Positions 1 through 9,434 of a stretch of 64,000 nucleotides of DNA are shown in pieces. Position numbers and translations under genes: made by a program. The stretch comes from Aquabacter sp. L1I39 (GTDB lineage Bacteria; Pseudomonadota; Alphaproteobacteria; Rhizobiales; Xanthobacteraceae), in contig NZ_CP072392.1 of the NCBI RefSeq assembly GCF_017742835.1, positions 583,388 to 647,387 of the forward strand, given 5' to 3'. Below the pieces are notes generated by a model, which saw only the letters and a list, made by a program, of their open reading frames with translations, ran no database searches and was not told where the DNA came from. Within the stretch, counting starts at the first letter, position 1, and each line of letters opens with the position of its first letter.

Positions 1-806
1 GGGGCGATGGAGGGATGGGCCTTGAAGGCTTCGAGCAGCCCATAGGGGGTCTCCTGCCCGTCCCGGAAATCGGAGACGAGGCAGCCGAGGCCCACCGAGA
101 GGCATTCCTTGTTGGTGTAGAGGAAGGCCATGCCGGTCATGCCCTTGGAGATGGTGCCGGCGGCCTCGATGACCACGCCCTCATTCTCCTTCAGGTTGAA
201 GCGGGCGCCGATGGCCTCCGCCGACATGAAGTGCATTTCCTTCACGGCGAGGGCCACATGCTCGGGCTTCGGCACCGGGCGCAGGCCGGCGCGGGAGCCC
301 AGCAGGCCGTTCACCCCTTCCGCCAGCACCACCACGTCGCCATGGACGATGCCGCCGGCCCGGTCGGTGCGCACGCCGATGACCTTGCCATAGGCGTCGT
401 GGATCAGTTCCGTGGCGGTGGTCTCGCACAGCACCGTGACGCCGGCCTCCTTCACCTTGGAGGAGAACCACTTGTCGAACTGGGCGCGGATGATGGTGTA
501 GCGGTTGGGCTTGTCCTCGTTGAAGTCGTCGGAGCGGTAGTGCATGCCCACGTGCGAGGTGTCGTCCATCATCCAGAAGCGCTGCTCCACGATGTGGCGC
601 TCCAGGGGGGCGTCCTCGCGGAAGTCGGGGACCAGCTTTTCCAGCATGTCCGCATAGAGGATGGCGCCCTGCACATTCTTGGAGCCGGAATATTCGCCCC
701 GCTCCAGTTGCAGCACCTTCAGGCCGCGCTGGGCCAGAGTGAGCGCGCAGGCATTGCCGGACATGCCGGCCCCGACGACGATGGCGTCGAACTTCTCATC
801 GATCAT
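1..806 (-). CDS. fixC: FixC, electron-transfer flavoprotein-quinone oxidoreductase (3' part cut off)
   Basis: FixC works with FixA, FixB and FixX to bifurcate electrons and send low-potential electrons to nitrogenase. About 268 N-terminal residues are visible, where the family has about 430; the rest lies beyond the window edge. A dinucleotide-binding GxGxxG motif ([10 protein letters not shown]) sits near residues 9-18, followed by a typical ETF-QO region ([14 protein letters not shown]). The ATG at 806 is 11 bp after the fixB stop and has an AGGAGG-like ribosome site. It is the third gene of fixABC and is probably transcribed from the sigma-54 promoter before fixA. fixX would be expected beyond position 1. 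The identification is firm. Confidence 0.95.
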   Translation of the reverse strand, partial: MIDEKFDAIVVGAGMSGNACALTLAQRGLKVLQLERGEYSGSKNVQGAILYADMLEKLVPDFREDAPLERHIVEQRFWMMDDTSHVGMHYRSDDFNEDKPNRYTIIRAQFDKWFSSKVKEAGVTVLCETTATELIHDAYGKVIGVRTDRAGGIVHGDVVVLAEGVNGLLGSRAGLRPVPKPEHVALAVKEMHFMSAEAIGARFNLKENEGVVIEAAGTISKGMTGMAFLYTNKECLSVGLGCLVSDFRDGQETPYGLLEAFKAHPSIA

Positions 807-817
807 GATGGGCCTCC

Positions 818-1930
818 TCAGCCGGCCAGCCGGTCACGGGAATGGGGGGAGAGCCGCCGGCGGAACGCCTCGGTGAGGGCCGGCAGCAGGCGGATGGCAT
901 CGGTGACGATGCCCACATGGGCAAAGTCGAAGATGGGCGCGTTGGGATCGGTGTTGATGGCGACGATCATGTCCGCCCCCTCCACGCCCACGCGATGCTG
1001 GATGGCGCCGGAAATGCCGGCGGCGATGTAGAGCTTGGGCCGGATGGTCTTGCCGGTCTGGCCGATCTGGCGGTCAGACGTGATCCAGCCCTTCTGGACG
1101 AGGGGCCGCGAGCCGCCGAACTCGGCGCCCAGTACGGCGGCCAGGTTCCGCACCAGCTGGAAATTCTCCGCCGATTGCAGCCCGAGCCCGCCGGCCACCA
1201 CCACGTCGGCATAGGCGAGATTCGCCTTGTTGGCGTCGCGGTCCGGCACGAAGGACAGGATCTTGGTGACGATGTCCTCTTCCGCCATGTCGAGCTTGTG
1301 CTCGACGATGCGGCCCACGGGGGCTTCCACCCGCTCGGGCATGGACATGACGCGGGGGCGGATGGTGGCCATCTGCGGCCGGAAGTTCAGCGTGTAGATG
1401 GTGCACAAAAGCGAGCCGCCGAAGGTGGGGCGGGTGGCGCCCAGCGACTTGTCGGCGTCCACGTCCAATTCCGTGCAATCGGCGGTGAGGCCGGTGAGCA
1501 GCGTGGTGGCCACCGAGCCGGCGAGGTCGCGGCCCAGCGTGGTGGCGCCCAGCAGCAGGATTTCCGGCTTGTGGGTGTTGACGATGTCGGTGAGCGCCTT
1601 GGTGTAGGGCTCGTTGCGATAATGGGCGAGGATGGGATCCTCGCAGAGATAGACGAGGTCCGCGCCATAGCAGAAGGCTTCGGCGGCGGCTTCCTTGGTG
1701 CCGCCATCGGGGGCGCCCACCACCACGCCGGCCAGTTCGCAGCCCAACTTGTCGGCGAGCTTGCGGCCCTCACCCATCAATTCCCAGGAGACGGGATGCA
1801 CCTGGCCCCGTTCCAGCTCCACGAACACCCACACATGCTTGTAGGCCTTGAAGTGCTCGGGCAGTTCCTTCTTCATCCCGGCGCGTCCGCCGGCGGCGGG
1901 TTTGGCGGCAGGTTTGGCTGGCGTGGTCAT
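818..1930 (-). CDS. fixB: FixB, electron transfer flavoprotein alpha subunit
   Basis: FixB is the alpha subunit of the nitrogen-fixation electron transfer flavoprotein and carries an FAD in its C-terminal domain. The 370-residue length fits the family. The ETF-alpha signature is clear near residues 285-315 ([22 protein letters not shown]), followed by the FAD-contact stretch [16 protein letters not shown]. An Ala/Pro/Lys-rich N-terminal tail of about 20 residues precedes the conserved [12 protein letters not shown], so MKKELPEH at residue 19 is a possible alternative start. It lies 14 bp after fixA and 11 bp before fixC, consistent with one operon. FixB distinguishes the nif-linked ETF from the housekeeping one by its neighbours. 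Confidence 0.95.
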   Translation of the reverse strand: MTTPAKPAAKPAAGGRAGMKKELPEHFKAYKHVWVFVELERGQVHPVSWELMGEGRKLADKLGCELAGVVVGAPDGGTKEAAAEAFCYGADLVYLCEDPILAHYRNEPYTKALTDIVNTHKPEILLLGATTLGRDLAGSVATTLLTGLTADCTELDVDADKSLGATRPTFGGSLLCTIYTLNFRPQMATIRPRVMSMPERVEAPVGRIVEHKLDMAEEDIVTKILSFVPDRDANKANLAYADVVVAGGLGLQSAENFQLVRNLAAVLGAEFGGSRPLVQKGWITSDRQIGQTGKTIRPKLYIAAGISGAIQHRVGVEGADMIVAINTDPNAPIFDFAHVGIVTDAIRLLPALTEAFRRRLSPHSRDRLAG

Positions 1931-1944
1931 GGGGCGTCTCCTGC

Positions 1945-2799
1945 TCAGAAGCCGGCGGAGAGGCGGGCCATGTCCGCCTCAAGGGTGGGGGTGCGGGCGA
2001 AAACGGCGTCGATGAGGGCATCTGCGGCGGCGCCGGCATCCTTGCCGGAAAGGTCCACCAGGGCCGCCTTCTCGGCGCGGGCGCCGGGAGCGAAGACGCG
2101 CTTCACCACCGTGGGCGAGCCGCGCAGGCCGCATTTGGTCATGTCCTCGATGCCGGCCTCCGCCGCGCTCCAGGTGACGATCTCGGCGCGGGCGGCGCGC
2201 AAGGCGTCGTCCATGGAGCCGCGGCGCATCTCGTTTGTGGCCTCCAGCATGGTGATGAGGCACGGCAGGCGGGTTTTCAGCACCTGCACCCCGCCCTCGG
2301 CCCGCCGCTCGATGGTGATGGAGCGGCCGTCGAGGTCCAGCTCCGCGATCTTGGCCACATAGGTCAGCTGCAACAGGTTCAGCCGCTTGGCGATGCCGGG
2401 GCCGACTTGGGCGGTGTCGCCGTCAATGGTCTGCTTGCCGGTGAAGACCACGTCCGGCGGGCCGAAGGTCTCGCCGATCTTGGCGATGGCGCTCGCCAGC
2501 GCGAAGGAGGTGGCCAGCGTGTCCGAGCCGGCGAAGAAGCGGTCGGTGAGCAGCACCGCCCGGTCGGCGCCGAAGGTCAGCGCCTTGCGCAAGGAGTCGG
2601 AGGCCATGGGCGGGCCCATGGTGAGCACCGTCACCTCGCCCCCGAACTTGTCGCGCAGGCGGAGGGCTTCCTCCAGCGCGAACAGATCGTAGGGGTTGAT
2701 GATGGTCGGCACCCCCTGCCGCATGATCGTGTTGGTGACGGGATGGACCCGGATCTGGCCGGAGTCCGGAACCTGCTTGATGCAGACCACGATGTGCAT
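1945..2799 (-). CDS. fixA: FixA, electron transfer flavoprotein beta subunit
   Basis: FixA is the beta subunit of the FixAB flavoprotein, which oxidises NADH and bifurcates electrons to quinone (through FixCX) and to a ferredoxin or flavodoxin for nitrogenase. The 284 residues begin [18 protein letters not shown], and the conserved [17 protein letters not shown] stretch is near residue 120, both typical of FixA/ETF-beta. It is the first gene of fixABC. A sigma-54 promoter lies about 40 bp upstream and a NifA site about 130 bp upstream, so expression should follow nitrogen-fixing conditions. Only one start is sensible. Confidence 0.96.
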   Translation of the reverse strand: MHIVVCIKQVPDSGQIRVHPVTNTIMRQGVPTIINPYDLFALEEALRLRDKFGGEVTVLTMGPPMASDSLRKALTFGADRAVLLTDRFFAGSDTLATSFALASAIAKIGETFGPPDVVFTGKQTIDGDTAQVGPGIAKRLNLLQLTYVAKIAELDLDGRSITIERRAEGGVQVLKTRLPCLITMLEATNEMRRGSMDDALRAARAEIVTWSAAEAGIEDMTKCGLRGSPTVVKRVFAPGARAEKAALVDLSGKDAGAAADALIDAVFARTPTLEADMARLSAGF

Positions 2800-2837
2800 G
2801 GCGGCAACCTCGCTTTAAAAGCCTCTGCCCTCCTCTC

Positions 2838-2852
2838 GCATCACCCGTGCCA
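2838..2852 (-). promoter_or_regulatory. sigma-54 (-24/-12) promoter of fixABC
   Basis: Read on the minus strand the site is TGGCAC-GGGTG-ATGC. The invariant GG and GC are 12 bp apart, as RpoN requires. It lies about 40 bp before the fixA ATG and downstream of a perfect NifA site. Confidence 0.88.
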
Positions 2853-2880
2853 AATCCTCTGGAAGAAAATAATTAGGTAT

Positions 2881-2893
2881 TTTCAATGCCTTG
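2881..2893 (+). promoter_or_regulatory. IHF-like site in the fixA promoter region
   Basis: TTTCAATGCCTTG matches the IHF consensus WATCAANNNNTTR at all but one fixed position. It lies between the NifA site and the -24 box, where DNA bending helps NifA reach RpoN. The same 12-mer lies between the NifA site and the promoter of nifB. Binding is inferred. Confidence 0.45.
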
Positions 2894-2925
2894 AAGAAAT
2901 GTACGAGAGGAGGGCAGGCGCAACC

Positions 2926-2941
2926 TGTCGGCTTTGCGACA
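2926..2941. promoter_or_regulatory. NifA upstream activator sequence of fixABC
   Basis: TGT-CGGCTTTGCG-ACA is a perfect TGT-N10-ACA palindrome, extended to TGTCG...CGACA. It lies just after the nifW stop and about 75 bp upstream of the fixA sigma-54 promoter. Confidence 0.88.
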
Positions 2942-2948
2942 GGCGGCG

Positions 2949-3320
2949 TCAGGAGCGCTCCACGCCCTGGAACAAGGCGGTGAGCGGAACGAACGCGCCC
3001 TTGGGCGCGGGGCGGGTGGGGTCGCGGTCCTTCAGCACCTTGAACACGCGCTGCTCCAGCGGCGAGGAGGTGAGGAAGTCCCGATAGGCGCGCTCCAGCG
3101 TGTCGGCGCAGGCGGCGCGGATGGCCTCGTCGCTCATGCCGGCAAAGTCAGTGGAGGCCAGATGCTGGCCCATTCGCTTCAAGATGTGCAGGCGTGCCAC
3201 GTTCACGACACGCTTGTCGTAGGGCACGTCGAGGACGGAGAAGAAATCCTCCGCCGACGACAAATGGCGCAATTGGATGAGAACCGACGAAACGGGAGCG
3301 GACGTGTCGGAAGCGGACAT
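2949..3320 (-). CDS. nifW: NifW, nitrogenase-stabilising/protective protein
   Basis: NifW associates with the MoFe protein and helps protect or mature it, particularly under oxygen stress; its exact chemistry is not settled. The 123-residue length is usual. The family core is visible: FFSVLDVPYDKRVVNVARLH near residue 27 and ILKRMGQHL after it, with a C-terminal stretch FLTSSPLEQRVFKVLKDRD. It lies 42 bp after the nif-type cysE and is probably the last gene of the iscA-nifU-nifS-nifV-cysE-nifW series. fixA follows with its own promoter. Confidence 0.93.
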   Translation of the reverse strand: MSASDTSAPVSSVLIQLRHLSSAEDFFSVLDVPYDKRVVNVARLHILKRMGQHLASTDFAGMSDEAIRAACADTLERAYRDFLTSSPLEQRVFKVLKDRDPTRPAPKGAFVPLTALFQGVERS

Positions 3321-3362
3321 TGGGACCTCCTCTTGTCGCCCTTGCGACGGGAATGGCAGGGT

Positions 3363-4142
3363 TCAGGCGGCGGGATCGCCGTCGCAGGGATCGGCCTCGG
3401 GCCGGCCCCGGCGCTGGAGGTGTGCGAGCCGCGCCTCCAGGAATTCGATGCGGTCCAGCAGGGAGGCGATGGCCTCACCCACCGGGTCGGGCATGAGATG
3501 GTGTTCAAGATCGATGCGGCCATCACCGAGCCGCCGGCGCTCGGCCGTCGGCTTCACCGGGCGGCCGGGAATGCCCACCACCGTCATGCCGGGGGCCACA
3601 TCCTCGATCACCACCGAATTGGCGCCCACCCGCGCCCCGGCTCCCACGGTGATGGGGCCGAGGATCTTGGCGCCCGCGCCCACCAGCACGCCGTCCTTCA
3701 GGGTCGGATGGCGCTTGCCGGGACTCCAGGAGGTGCCGCCCAGCGTCACCCCGTGATAGAGCGTCACGTCGTCCCCCACTTCCGCCGTCTCGCCGATCAC
3801 CACGCAGGCGCCGTGATCGATGAAGAAGCGCCGGCCGATGGTGGCGCCGGGATGGATGTCCGCATTGGTCAGAAAGCGCGCCAGCCAGGACAGGAAGCGG
3901 GCGGGAAACTTGAGCTTTCGCCGCCACAGGCGATGGGCGACCCGGTGCCAGATGACCGCGTGCACGCCGGGATAGGTGAGCACGATCTCCAGCGTGTTGC
4001 GGGCGGCGGGATCGCGCCCCTTCACGCAGGCCACGTCCTCGCGGACCAAGGCAAGAAGGCCGGGCACAGACGACGAGCTGGGGGACATGGGCGCGGCCAG
4101 GGGGATGGCGGGATGACGGCGGCGGGTGCCTCCCATGATCAT
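3363..4142 (-). CDS. cysE: Serine O-acetyltransferase, nif-linked copy
   Basis: This enzyme makes O-acetylserine from serine and acetyl-CoA, the committed step to cysteine, the sulfur donor used by NifS. The 259 residues hold a helical N-terminal part and a left-handed beta-helix of hexapeptide repeats from about residue 95 ([37 protein letters not shown]), with the catalytic Asp-His pair and a C-terminal PGRPVK tail. The ATG at 4142 is preferred because AGGAGG precedes it and only two bases separate it from the nifV stop. A Met at residue 19 is an alternative. A second, different cysE lies at 23974-24846. Confidence 0.9.
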   Translation of the reverse strand: MIMGGTRRRHPAIPLAAPMSPSSSSVPGLLALVREDVACVKGRDPAARNTLEIVLTYPGVHAVIWHRVAHRLWRRKLKFPARFLSWLARFLTNADIHPGATIGRRFFIDHGACVVIGETAEVGDDVTLYHGVTLGGTSWSPGKRHPTLKDGVLVGAGAKILGPITVGAGARVGANSVVIEDVAPGMTVVGIPGRPVKPTAERRRLGDGRIDLEHHLMPDPVGEAIASLLDRIEFLEARLAHLQRRGRPEADPCDGDPAA

Positions 4143-4144
4143 GG

Positions 4145-5338
4145 TCAGGCCTCCTCGACGGCGATGCGGCGGCGGCGGAGCGCCTCCTTCGTGAAGCTGT
4201 CCTCGTAGAAGCGCCGCAGCACTTCCTGCGGCACCACCTGCTTGGTGCGGGTGGCGAAGTCGCGCACCCGCTTCAAAATGGCCTTGCCCCGCTCGGGGTC
4301 CACCTTCAGCCCTTCTAGCGCCAAAGCCCGCTCGATGGCGGCGAGGCCGGAATGCTTGCCCAGCACCACCGTGTGGTCGCGCCCCAGCATCTGCGGGTCG
4401 AGCGCCTCATAGGTGCGCCGGTCTTTCAGGAGGCCGGAGACATGGATGCCGGATTCATGGGTGAACACATCCTCCCCCACGACCGCCTTGGCGCGGGGCA
4501 CGGGACGGCCGGCGGCCTGCGAGACGAGGGTGGCGAGGCCCTTGAGCGCGAGGGGATCGATGCCGGTCTCGCTGCGGCCGGTCTGGCGCAGTGCGATGGC
4601 CACCTCTTCCAGTGCCGCATTGCCGGCCCGCTCGCCAAGGCCCAGCACGGTGACGCTCACATGGCTTGCCCCGCCCATCACCGCCGCCAGCGCATTGGCG
4701 GTGGCAAGGCCGAGATCGTCATGGCCGTGGAATTCGATGTCGAGGTCGCACGCCTGGGCGATGCGCCCCACCAGCGCGCAGGTGGAGAAGGGATCGAGCA
4801 CGCCCAGCGTGTCGGCGAGCCGCAGGCGGAAGGCGCCCGCCTGGGAAGCTACGCCCGCCACGGCGGCGAGGAAGGCCGGATCGGCGCGGGAGGCATCCTC
4901 GCAGCCCACCGCCACCGCAAAGCCGAGCCGGCGGGCGAGTGTCACCGTCTCGCCCACCTTGTCCAGCGCCCAGGCGCGGTCGCGGCCGAGCTTGCCGGCC
5001 AATTGCCGGTCGGAGGTGGGAATGGACAGGTTCACGCAGGTGACGCCCGCCGCCACCGCCGCCATCAGGTCTTCCTCGCCCATGCGGCACCATGCCATGA
5101 CGCGCAGCGGCAGTTTCAGTGAGGCGATGGAGCGGATGGTCTCGATCTCCTCGTCGCCCATGGCCGGGGTTCCGGCCTCGATCTCCGGCACGCCGGCCGC
5201 GGCCAGCGCCTCGGCGATGTCGAGCTTCTCCTTGCGGGTGAAGGCGACGCCGGGCGCCTGCTCGCCATCCCTGAGCGTGGTGTCGTTCAGGAAGACGGTG
5301 CGGGGCGCGGGCGGGGGAAAGGGCGGCTTTGCGAGCAT
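4145..5338 (-). CDS. nifV: NifV, homocitrate synthase
   Basis: NifV condenses acetyl-CoA with 2-oxoglutarate to give R-homocitrate, the organic ligand of FeMo-co. At 397 residues it has family length. The alpha-isopropylmalate/homocitrate synthase signature is at the N-terminus ([18 protein letters not shown]), and a metal-binding region ([19 protein letters not shown]) lies near residue 197. [11 protein letters not shown] follows further on, and the C-terminus carries the helical part typical of NifV. It sits 67 bp after nifS and almost touches cysE. Genomic context separates it from LeuA. Confidence 0.95.
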   Translation of the reverse strand: MLAKPPFPPPAPRTVFLNDTTLRDGEQAPGVAFTRKEKLDIAEALAAAGVPEIEAGTPAMGDEEIETIRSIASLKLPLRVMAWCRMGEEDLMAAVAAGVTCVNLSIPTSDRQLAGKLGRDRAWALDKVGETVTLARRLGFAVAVGCEDASRADPAFLAAVAGVASQAGAFRLRLADTLGVLDPFSTCALVGRIAQACDLDIEFHGHDDLGLATANALAAVMGGASHVSVTVLGLGERAGNAALEEVAIALRQTGRSETGIDPLALKGLATLVSQAAGRPVPRAKAVVGEDVFTHESGIHVSGLLKDRRTYEALDPQMLGRDHTVVLGKHSGLAAIERALALEGLKVDPERGKAILKRVRDFATRTKQVVPQEVLRRFYEDSFTKEALRRRRIAVEEA

Positions 5339-5405
5339 GGGTCACCTCCGGGCGCGGATGGGCACCGAGGGGAACCGGAGCCGCACGACGCGGCTCCGGG
5401 CATTG

Positions 5406-6611
5406 TCAGGCATAGACGGGCTTGAATTCCTGCGCCGGCGCGCCGGCCCCGTTCCAGAACGGGGAAAGGGCGCGCAGCTTGTCGATGATGCCAGGCATCA
5501 CCTCCAGCACATGGTCCACTTCCTCCGGACTGTTGTCGCGGGACAGCGAGAAGCGGATGGCGCCATGGGCCGCCGTATAGGGGATCTTCATGGCCCGCAG
5601 CACATGGGAAGGCTCCAGCGAGCCCGAGGTGCAGGCCGAGCCCGAGGAGGCGGCGATGCCCTCGCGGTTCAGGAGCAGGAGGATGCCCTCCCCCTCGATG
5701 AACTCGAAGGCGATGTTGGCGGTGTTGGGCAGGCGGTTGTCCGCATCCCCCGTCACGAAGCAATTGGGGATGCGCTGGAGCAGGCCCTTTTCCAGCCGGT
5801 CGCGCAGGGCCCGCACCCGGCCATTCTCCTCGGCCATGTGCTCGGCGGCCAGCGCCGCGGCAACGCCGAGGCCCACGATGGAGGGCGTGTTCTCGGTGCC
5901 CGCCCGGCGGCTGCGCTCCTGGTGGCCGCCCTTGATCTGCGGGCGAAACCGAACGCCGCGCTTCACATAGAGCGCACCGATGCCCTTGGGGGCATGCAGC
6001 TTGTGGCCGGACAAGGAGAGCATGTCGATGGCGGTGGACTTCAGGTCCATGGGGATCTTGCCCACCGCCTGCACCGCGTCGGTGTGGAACAGCGCGCCAT
6101 GGGCTTTCGCCATCTGCGCCAGTTCCTCGACGGGGAAGAGGGTGCCCGTCTCATTATTGGCCCACATGATGGAGACCACGGCGACCCGGTCGGAGAGGGC
6201 CTCCGCATAGGCGTCCATGTCGAGGCGGCCCTTCTCGTCCACCGGGATGACATGGACCTTCACGCCCTTGTTCTTCTCCAGCCAGGAGCACAAGGAGAGG
6301 ACGGCGGGATGCTCCACCGCGCTGGTGATGACCTCGCGGCGGCGGGGGCTCGCCTCCAAGGCGGAGAGGATGGCCGCATTGTCGCTCTCGGTGCCGCCGG
6401 AGGTGAAGATCACCTCATGGTCGAATTCGGCGCCGAGCAGGGCCTGGAGCTTGCCGCGCGCCGCCTTCACCGCCCCGCCCACCTGCGAGCCGAAGGCATG
6501 CATGGAGGAGGGATTGCCGAACTGCTCGGTGAAGAAGGGCAGCATGGCCTCGACCACGCGGGGGTCCACGCGGGTGGTGGCGTTGTTGTCGAAATAGACC
6601 GGCTTCATCAT
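5406..6611 (-). CDS. nifS: NifS, cysteine desulfurase
   Basis: NifS is a PLP enzyme that takes sulfur from cysteine and hands it to NifU for Fe-S cluster assembly. The 401-residue protein has the NifS opening VYFDNNATTRVDP, the PLP lysine in SLSGHKLHAPKG (about Lys204) and the persulfide cysteine in SSGSACTSGS (about Cys327). Two ATG codons lie in tandem. The second (6608) is better placed relative to GGGAGG and may be the true start. nifU lies 10 bp upstream. Confidence 0.96.
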   Translation of the reverse strand: MMKPVYFDNNATTRVDPRVVEAMLPFFTEQFGNPSSMHAFGSQVGGAVKAARGKLQALLGAEFDHEVIFTSGGTESDNAAILSALEASPRRREVITSAVEHPAVLSLCSWLEKNKGVKVHVIPVDEKGRLDMDAYAEALSDRVAVVSIMWANNETGTLFPVEELAQMAKAHGALFHTDAVQAVGKIPMDLKSTAIDMLSLSGHKLHAPKGIGALYVKRGVRFRPQIKGGHQERSRRAGTENTPSIVGLGVAAALAAEHMAEENGRVRALRDRLEKGLLQRIPNCFVTGDADNRLPNTANIAFEFIEGEGILLLLNREGIAASSGSACTSGSLEPSHVLRAMKIPYTAAHGAIRFSLSRDNSPEEVDHVLEVMPGIIDKLRALSPFWNGAGAPAQEFKPVYA

Positions 6612-6621
6612 CGCCTCCCGC

Positions 6622-7641
6622 TCACTTGACCGGCACGACGCGCAGCGGCATGCCCAGCTTCTCCATCAGGCGCTGCTGCACGCCGGATATGGTCACGGAG
6701 GCCATCTGGCAGCCGATGCAGGCGCCGGAGAGCTTCACGCTCACGGTGTTGCCCTCCACGTCCACCAGCTCGCAATCGCCGCCATCCTGCTGGAGATAGG
6801 GGCGCAACTCCTCGATGGCCTTGTCGATGAGCTTGATGCGCTGCACCTGGGTGAGCGGGGCCGGCGCGGAAGGCGGCGGCACCAGCGAGGCCAGCGGGCT
6901 CTGCTTGGGCGCGGTGGCCGAGAGCGGCACCTGAATGGGCTGGCCTGCGGGCGCGGCCTTCTCCTTGGCCGGCTCCTTGCCGTTGCCGACGCGGGGCTTG
7001 CCCTTGAGGGCGCGCGGATCCACCGAGCCGATGCGATAGGCGGCGGAGGCGGCGATGAGGCCCTCGGCCACCATGTCCGCATTCACCCGGGCGAGCACTT
7101 CCTCGATGGCCTCGAAGCAGGTGAGGCAGCCGCCGCCGGCCTTGGTGTAGAAGGTCACCTGCTCGGGGGTGGTCAGCTTGTTGACCTTCACCGCCCGCTC
7201 GATGACGCCTTCGTCCACGCCGAAGCACTTGCAGACCAGCGCGCCTTCCTCGTGGTCGTCTTCCCAGGTCTCGCCCCGGAAATTGGCCACCGCCGCCTGG
7301 AGGGCCTCATAGCCCATGACCGAGCAGTGCATCTTTTCCGGCGGCAGGCCGCCGAGGAAATCCGCAATGTCCTGGTTGGTGAGCGCCAGCGCCTCGTCCA
7401 GCGTCTTGCCGATGACGATCTCCGTGAGCGCGGAGGAGGAGGCGATGGCCGAGCCGCAGCCGAAGGTCTGGAAGCGGGCCTCGGTGATGACTTCCGTCTC
7501 CGGGTCCACCTTCAGCATGAGTTTCAGCGCGTCGCCGCAGGCGATGGCGCCCACTTCGCCCACCGCATTGGCGTCCGAGAGGGCGCCGGCATTCTTCGGG
7601 TTGAAGAAGTAGTCCTTGACCTTGTCCGTGTAATCCCACAT
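6622..7641 (-). CDS. nifU: NifU, modular Fe-S scaffold for nitrogenase
   Basis: NifU builds Fe-S clusters from NifS-derived sulfur and delivers them to nitrogenase proteins. The 339 residues show all three modules of the full NifU. An IscU-like N-terminal domain has Cys35, Cys62 and Cys106. A central [2Fe-2S] BFD-like domain has VCKCF (Cys137, Cys139) and GGGCLTC (Cys172, Cys175). A C-terminal Nfu domain has CIGC (Cys308, Cys311). A Pro/Ala/Lys-rich linker joins the last two modules at about 210-265. It lies between iscA and nifS and is probably co-transcribed with them. Confidence 0.97.
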   Translation of the reverse strand: MWDYTDKVKDYFFNPKNAGALSDANAVGEVGAIACGDALKLMLKVDPETEVITEARFQTFGCGSAIASSSALTEIVIGKTLDEALALTNQDIADFLGGLPPEKMHCSVMGYEALQAAVANFRGETWEDDHEEGALVCKCFGVDEGVIERAVKVNKLTTPEQVTFYTKAGGGCLTCFEAIEEVLARVNADMVAEGLIAASAAYRIGSVDPRALKGKPRVGNGKEPAKEKAAPAGQPIQVPLSATAPKQSPLASLVPPPSAPAPLTQVQRIKLIDKAIEELRPYLQQDGGDCELVDVEGNTVSVKLSGACIGCQMASVTISGVQQRLMEKLGMPLRVVPVK

Positions 7642-7653
7642 GGCGCGCCCTCC

Positions 7654-7974
7654 TCAGCCAAAGGACTTGCCGCAGGCGCACTTGGACGCCGCGTTGGGAT
7701 TTTCGAACACGAAGCCGGAATTCTCCAGCGAGGTGACGAAATCCACCTTCATGCCGGAGACGAGGGGCTGGGAGCGGTCGTCGATGAACAGCTTCACGCC
7801 GCTCTGCTCGATCACCACGTCGCCGTCACGGGGCGCATTCTCGAGCCCCATCATGTATTTGAAGCCGGCGCAGCCGCCCGCCTCCACCATAATGCGCAGG
7901 CCCTCGGCCCCGTTCGAGGTCTGTGCCATGGCGGTCTTCACCGCGTTAACCGCATTGTCGGTGAGAATGATCAT
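7654..7974 (-). CDS. iscA: IscA/HesB-type A-type Fe-S carrier, nif-linked
   Basis: A-type carriers bind Fe or Fe-S clusters and pass [4Fe-4S] clusters to target proteins. This copy should serve nitrogenase, because it heads the nifU-nifS operon. The 106 residues carry the three invariant cysteines: Cys35 in EAGGCAGF and Cys99/Cys101 in the C-terminal KCACGKSFG. The start has GAGGGG upstream. A perfect sigma-54 promoter is about 45 bp before it, with a NifA site behind that. Some annotations call this orf iscAnif or hesB. Confidence 0.93.
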   Translation of the reverse strand: MIILTDNAVNAVKTAMAQTSNGAEGLRIMVEAGGCAGFKYMMGLENAPRDGDVVIEQSGVKLFIDDRSQPLVSGMKVDFVTSLENSGFVFENPNAASKCACGKSFG

Positions 7975-8017
7975 GTTGGTGGTCCCCTCGAAACCGGAAG
8001 GATCTGAGGAGGATCAC

Positions 8018-8032
8018 GCAAGCGCTGTGCCA
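8018..8032 (-). promoter_or_regulatory. sigma-54 promoter of the iscA-nifU-nifS operon
   Basis: On the minus strand the sequence is TGGCAC-AGCGC-TTGC, an exact -24/-12 consensus. It lies 44 bp before the iscA ATG. Confidence 0.93.
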
Positions 8033-8078
8033 CAGTCTCAAGTCATTACAATGTAAAGAGTATCGCTTGAAACGTGGC

Positions 8079-8094
8079 TGTCGCAAACGCGACA
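8079..8094. promoter_or_regulatory. NifA upstream activator sequence of iscA-nifU
   Basis: TGT-CGCAAACGCG-ACA is a perfect TGT-N10-ACA site with the extended TGTCG...CGACA ends. It is about 50 bp upstream of the -24 box on the minus strand. Confidence 0.9.
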
Positions 8095-8185
8095 AGCCGA
8101 ACACGGACATCCGACACGGCGGATTTGCGACAGGGGCGCAGGTCACTTTCCAAGACATGCCGTGCGGCTGGACGCCCGGTGCGAC

Positions 8186-8297
8186 CGTCATGCCCGGGCT
8201 CGTCCCGGGCATCCACGCCCAACCGCCAGGATCAACAGGGCAAACGTGCTACAGGCCGAACCCCCGGAAATGGCCGGGACAAGCCCGGCCATGACGG
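8186..8297. repeat. REP-like palindromic intergenic element, copy 1
   Basis: The element begins CCGTCATGCCCGGGCTCGTC and ends with GGGACAAGCCCGGCCATGACGG, so its outer arms are inverted repeats. The first arm also has its own hairpin, GCCCGGGctcgtCCCGGGC. It lies between the iscA promoter region and the end of modD. A related copy is at 13938-14048. Such dispersed elements are common in alphaproteobacterial genomes. Confidence 0.7.
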
Positions 8298-8333
8298 CTG
8301 CTCTTTATCAGAGGGAGGAAGGTCGATCGCGCC

Positions 8334-9176
8334 CTAAAGCGCCTCGATCACCACCTTCACATCGGCGGGCTTGGCCCAATAGGGCGCGGAGGTGACGAGC
8401 AGGCCGGCGCCCGCCCGCACATAGGCGGCGGCGTTGGTGGCGTTCACGCCGCCGGCGGCGGCCACCAGCGTGTGGAGCCCCCGCCGCTTCACCTCGGCCA
8501 CCACCTCGGCCAGACTTTCCGGCGTCATCTTCTCGCATTGGAGAATGTCGGGAGCGGCTTCCAGCACGAGGCCCGCGGTCTCCAGGTCCGCCACCTCCAC
8601 CACCACCTTCTTCTCCGGCGCGGCGCGCCGCAGAGCGGCGAGCGCGGTCACGGGGTCGTCGAGAAACGCGCGGTGCTCGGGGAAGACGAGAAGGGTTTCC
8701 GACAATCCCAGCCGATGGGGCTGCGCCCCTCCTGCGCGAATGGCGGCCAGCATCAAAGCCTTGCTGCCTGGCAAGGTCTTGCGGGTGGTCACCACGGCCG
8801 CATGGGGGTCCACGGCGCGGGCCGCCTCCACGATGGCGGCGGTGGCGGTGGCGATGCCGGAGAGATATTCCACCAGCGTCTGCGCCACCTTCCAGCTGCG
8901 GTGCAGCGCACCGGCAGGGCCTTGGGCGGAGAGGAGATGGGCGCCAGTCTCCACCCTCCATCCGCTGTCGGCGTGGCAGCGCACCTGGGCGCCCGCGCGG
9001 GTGATGAGATCGGCGGCGAGCTCGATGCCACACACCACCGCCTCCGCCCGCATGTAAAAGCGCATGCCGCCCGGGGCGTCGGAAATGCCCAGCATAGCGG
9101 TGGTCAGGTCGCCGGAGGGCACGTCCTCGGCCAGGAGCTGATCCACAAGAGCCTCGCTCCACCATTTCTCAGCCAC
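8334..9176 (-). CDS. modD: ModD-like protein (quinolinate phosphoribosyltransferase fold)
   Basis: ModD proteins resemble nicotinate-nucleotide pyrophosphorylase (NadC) and are found with molybdenum uptake or nif genes; their reaction is unproven. The protein has LLAEDVPSGDLTT near its N-terminus, VVTTRKTLPGSKALM in the middle, and a C-terminal barrel part with AGGVNATNAAAYVRAGAG. The open frame continues far upstream through a tandem repeat. The GTG at 9176 is preferred because GGGAGG lies 7-8 bp before it and the resulting 280 residues match the family. ATG codons at 9215 and 9224 are alternatives. It probably shares a transcript with the YqeB-like gene upstream. Confidence 0.85.
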   Translation of the reverse strand: MAEKWWSEALVDQLLAEDVPSGDLTTAMLGISDAPGGMRFYMRAEAVVCGIELAADLITRAGAQVRCHADSGWRVETGAHLLSAQGPAGALHRSWKVAQTLVEYLSGIATATAAIVEAARAVDPHAAVVTTRKTLPGSKALMLAAIRAGGAQPHRLGLSETLLVFPEHRAFLDDPVTALAALRRAAPEKKVVVEVADLETAGLVLEAAPDILQCEKMTPESLAEVVAEVKRRGLHTLVAAAGGVNATNAAAYVRAGAGLLVTSAPYWAKPADVKVVIEAL

Positions 9177-9245
9177 AGCCGATCCTCCCGGTTTGCGCTT
9201 GGACGGAGAGAACATGGCATCCATGGGCGGAAGATGACAGCCGCC

Positions 9246-9434
9246 AGCCATGGTCAATGGGAGGGCGCCGCCGGCCATTGTCAGTGGGAATGCGCCGCTG
9301 GCCATTGTCAGTGGGAATGCGCCGCTGGCCATTGTCAGTGGGAATGCGCCGCTGGCCATTGTCAGTGGGAATGCGCCGCTGGCCATTGTCAGTGGGAATG
9401 CGCCGCTGGCCATTGTCAGTGGGAATGCGCCGCT
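9246..9434. repeat. 27-bp tandem repeat, six perfect copies plus one degenerate
   Basis: Six identical 27-bp units (each starts GGCCATTGTCAGTGGGAATG and ends CGCCGCT) run from 9273 to 9434. A diverged seventh unit covers 9246-9272. The unit length is a multiple of three, so the minus-strand frame stays open across it. The array starts inside the last codons of the YqeB-like gene and ends about 70 bp before the modD start. Confidence 0.97.

Noticed and set aside
4413..6629. Plus-strand frame of over 700 codons opposite nifV and nifS
   Set aside because: Both minus-strand genes are firmly identified with catalytic residues in place; the antisense frame has no recognisable domain.
9246..9434. 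Possible CRISPR array in the 27-bp repeats
   Set aside because: Units are head-to-tail with no spacers, and no cas genes are present.
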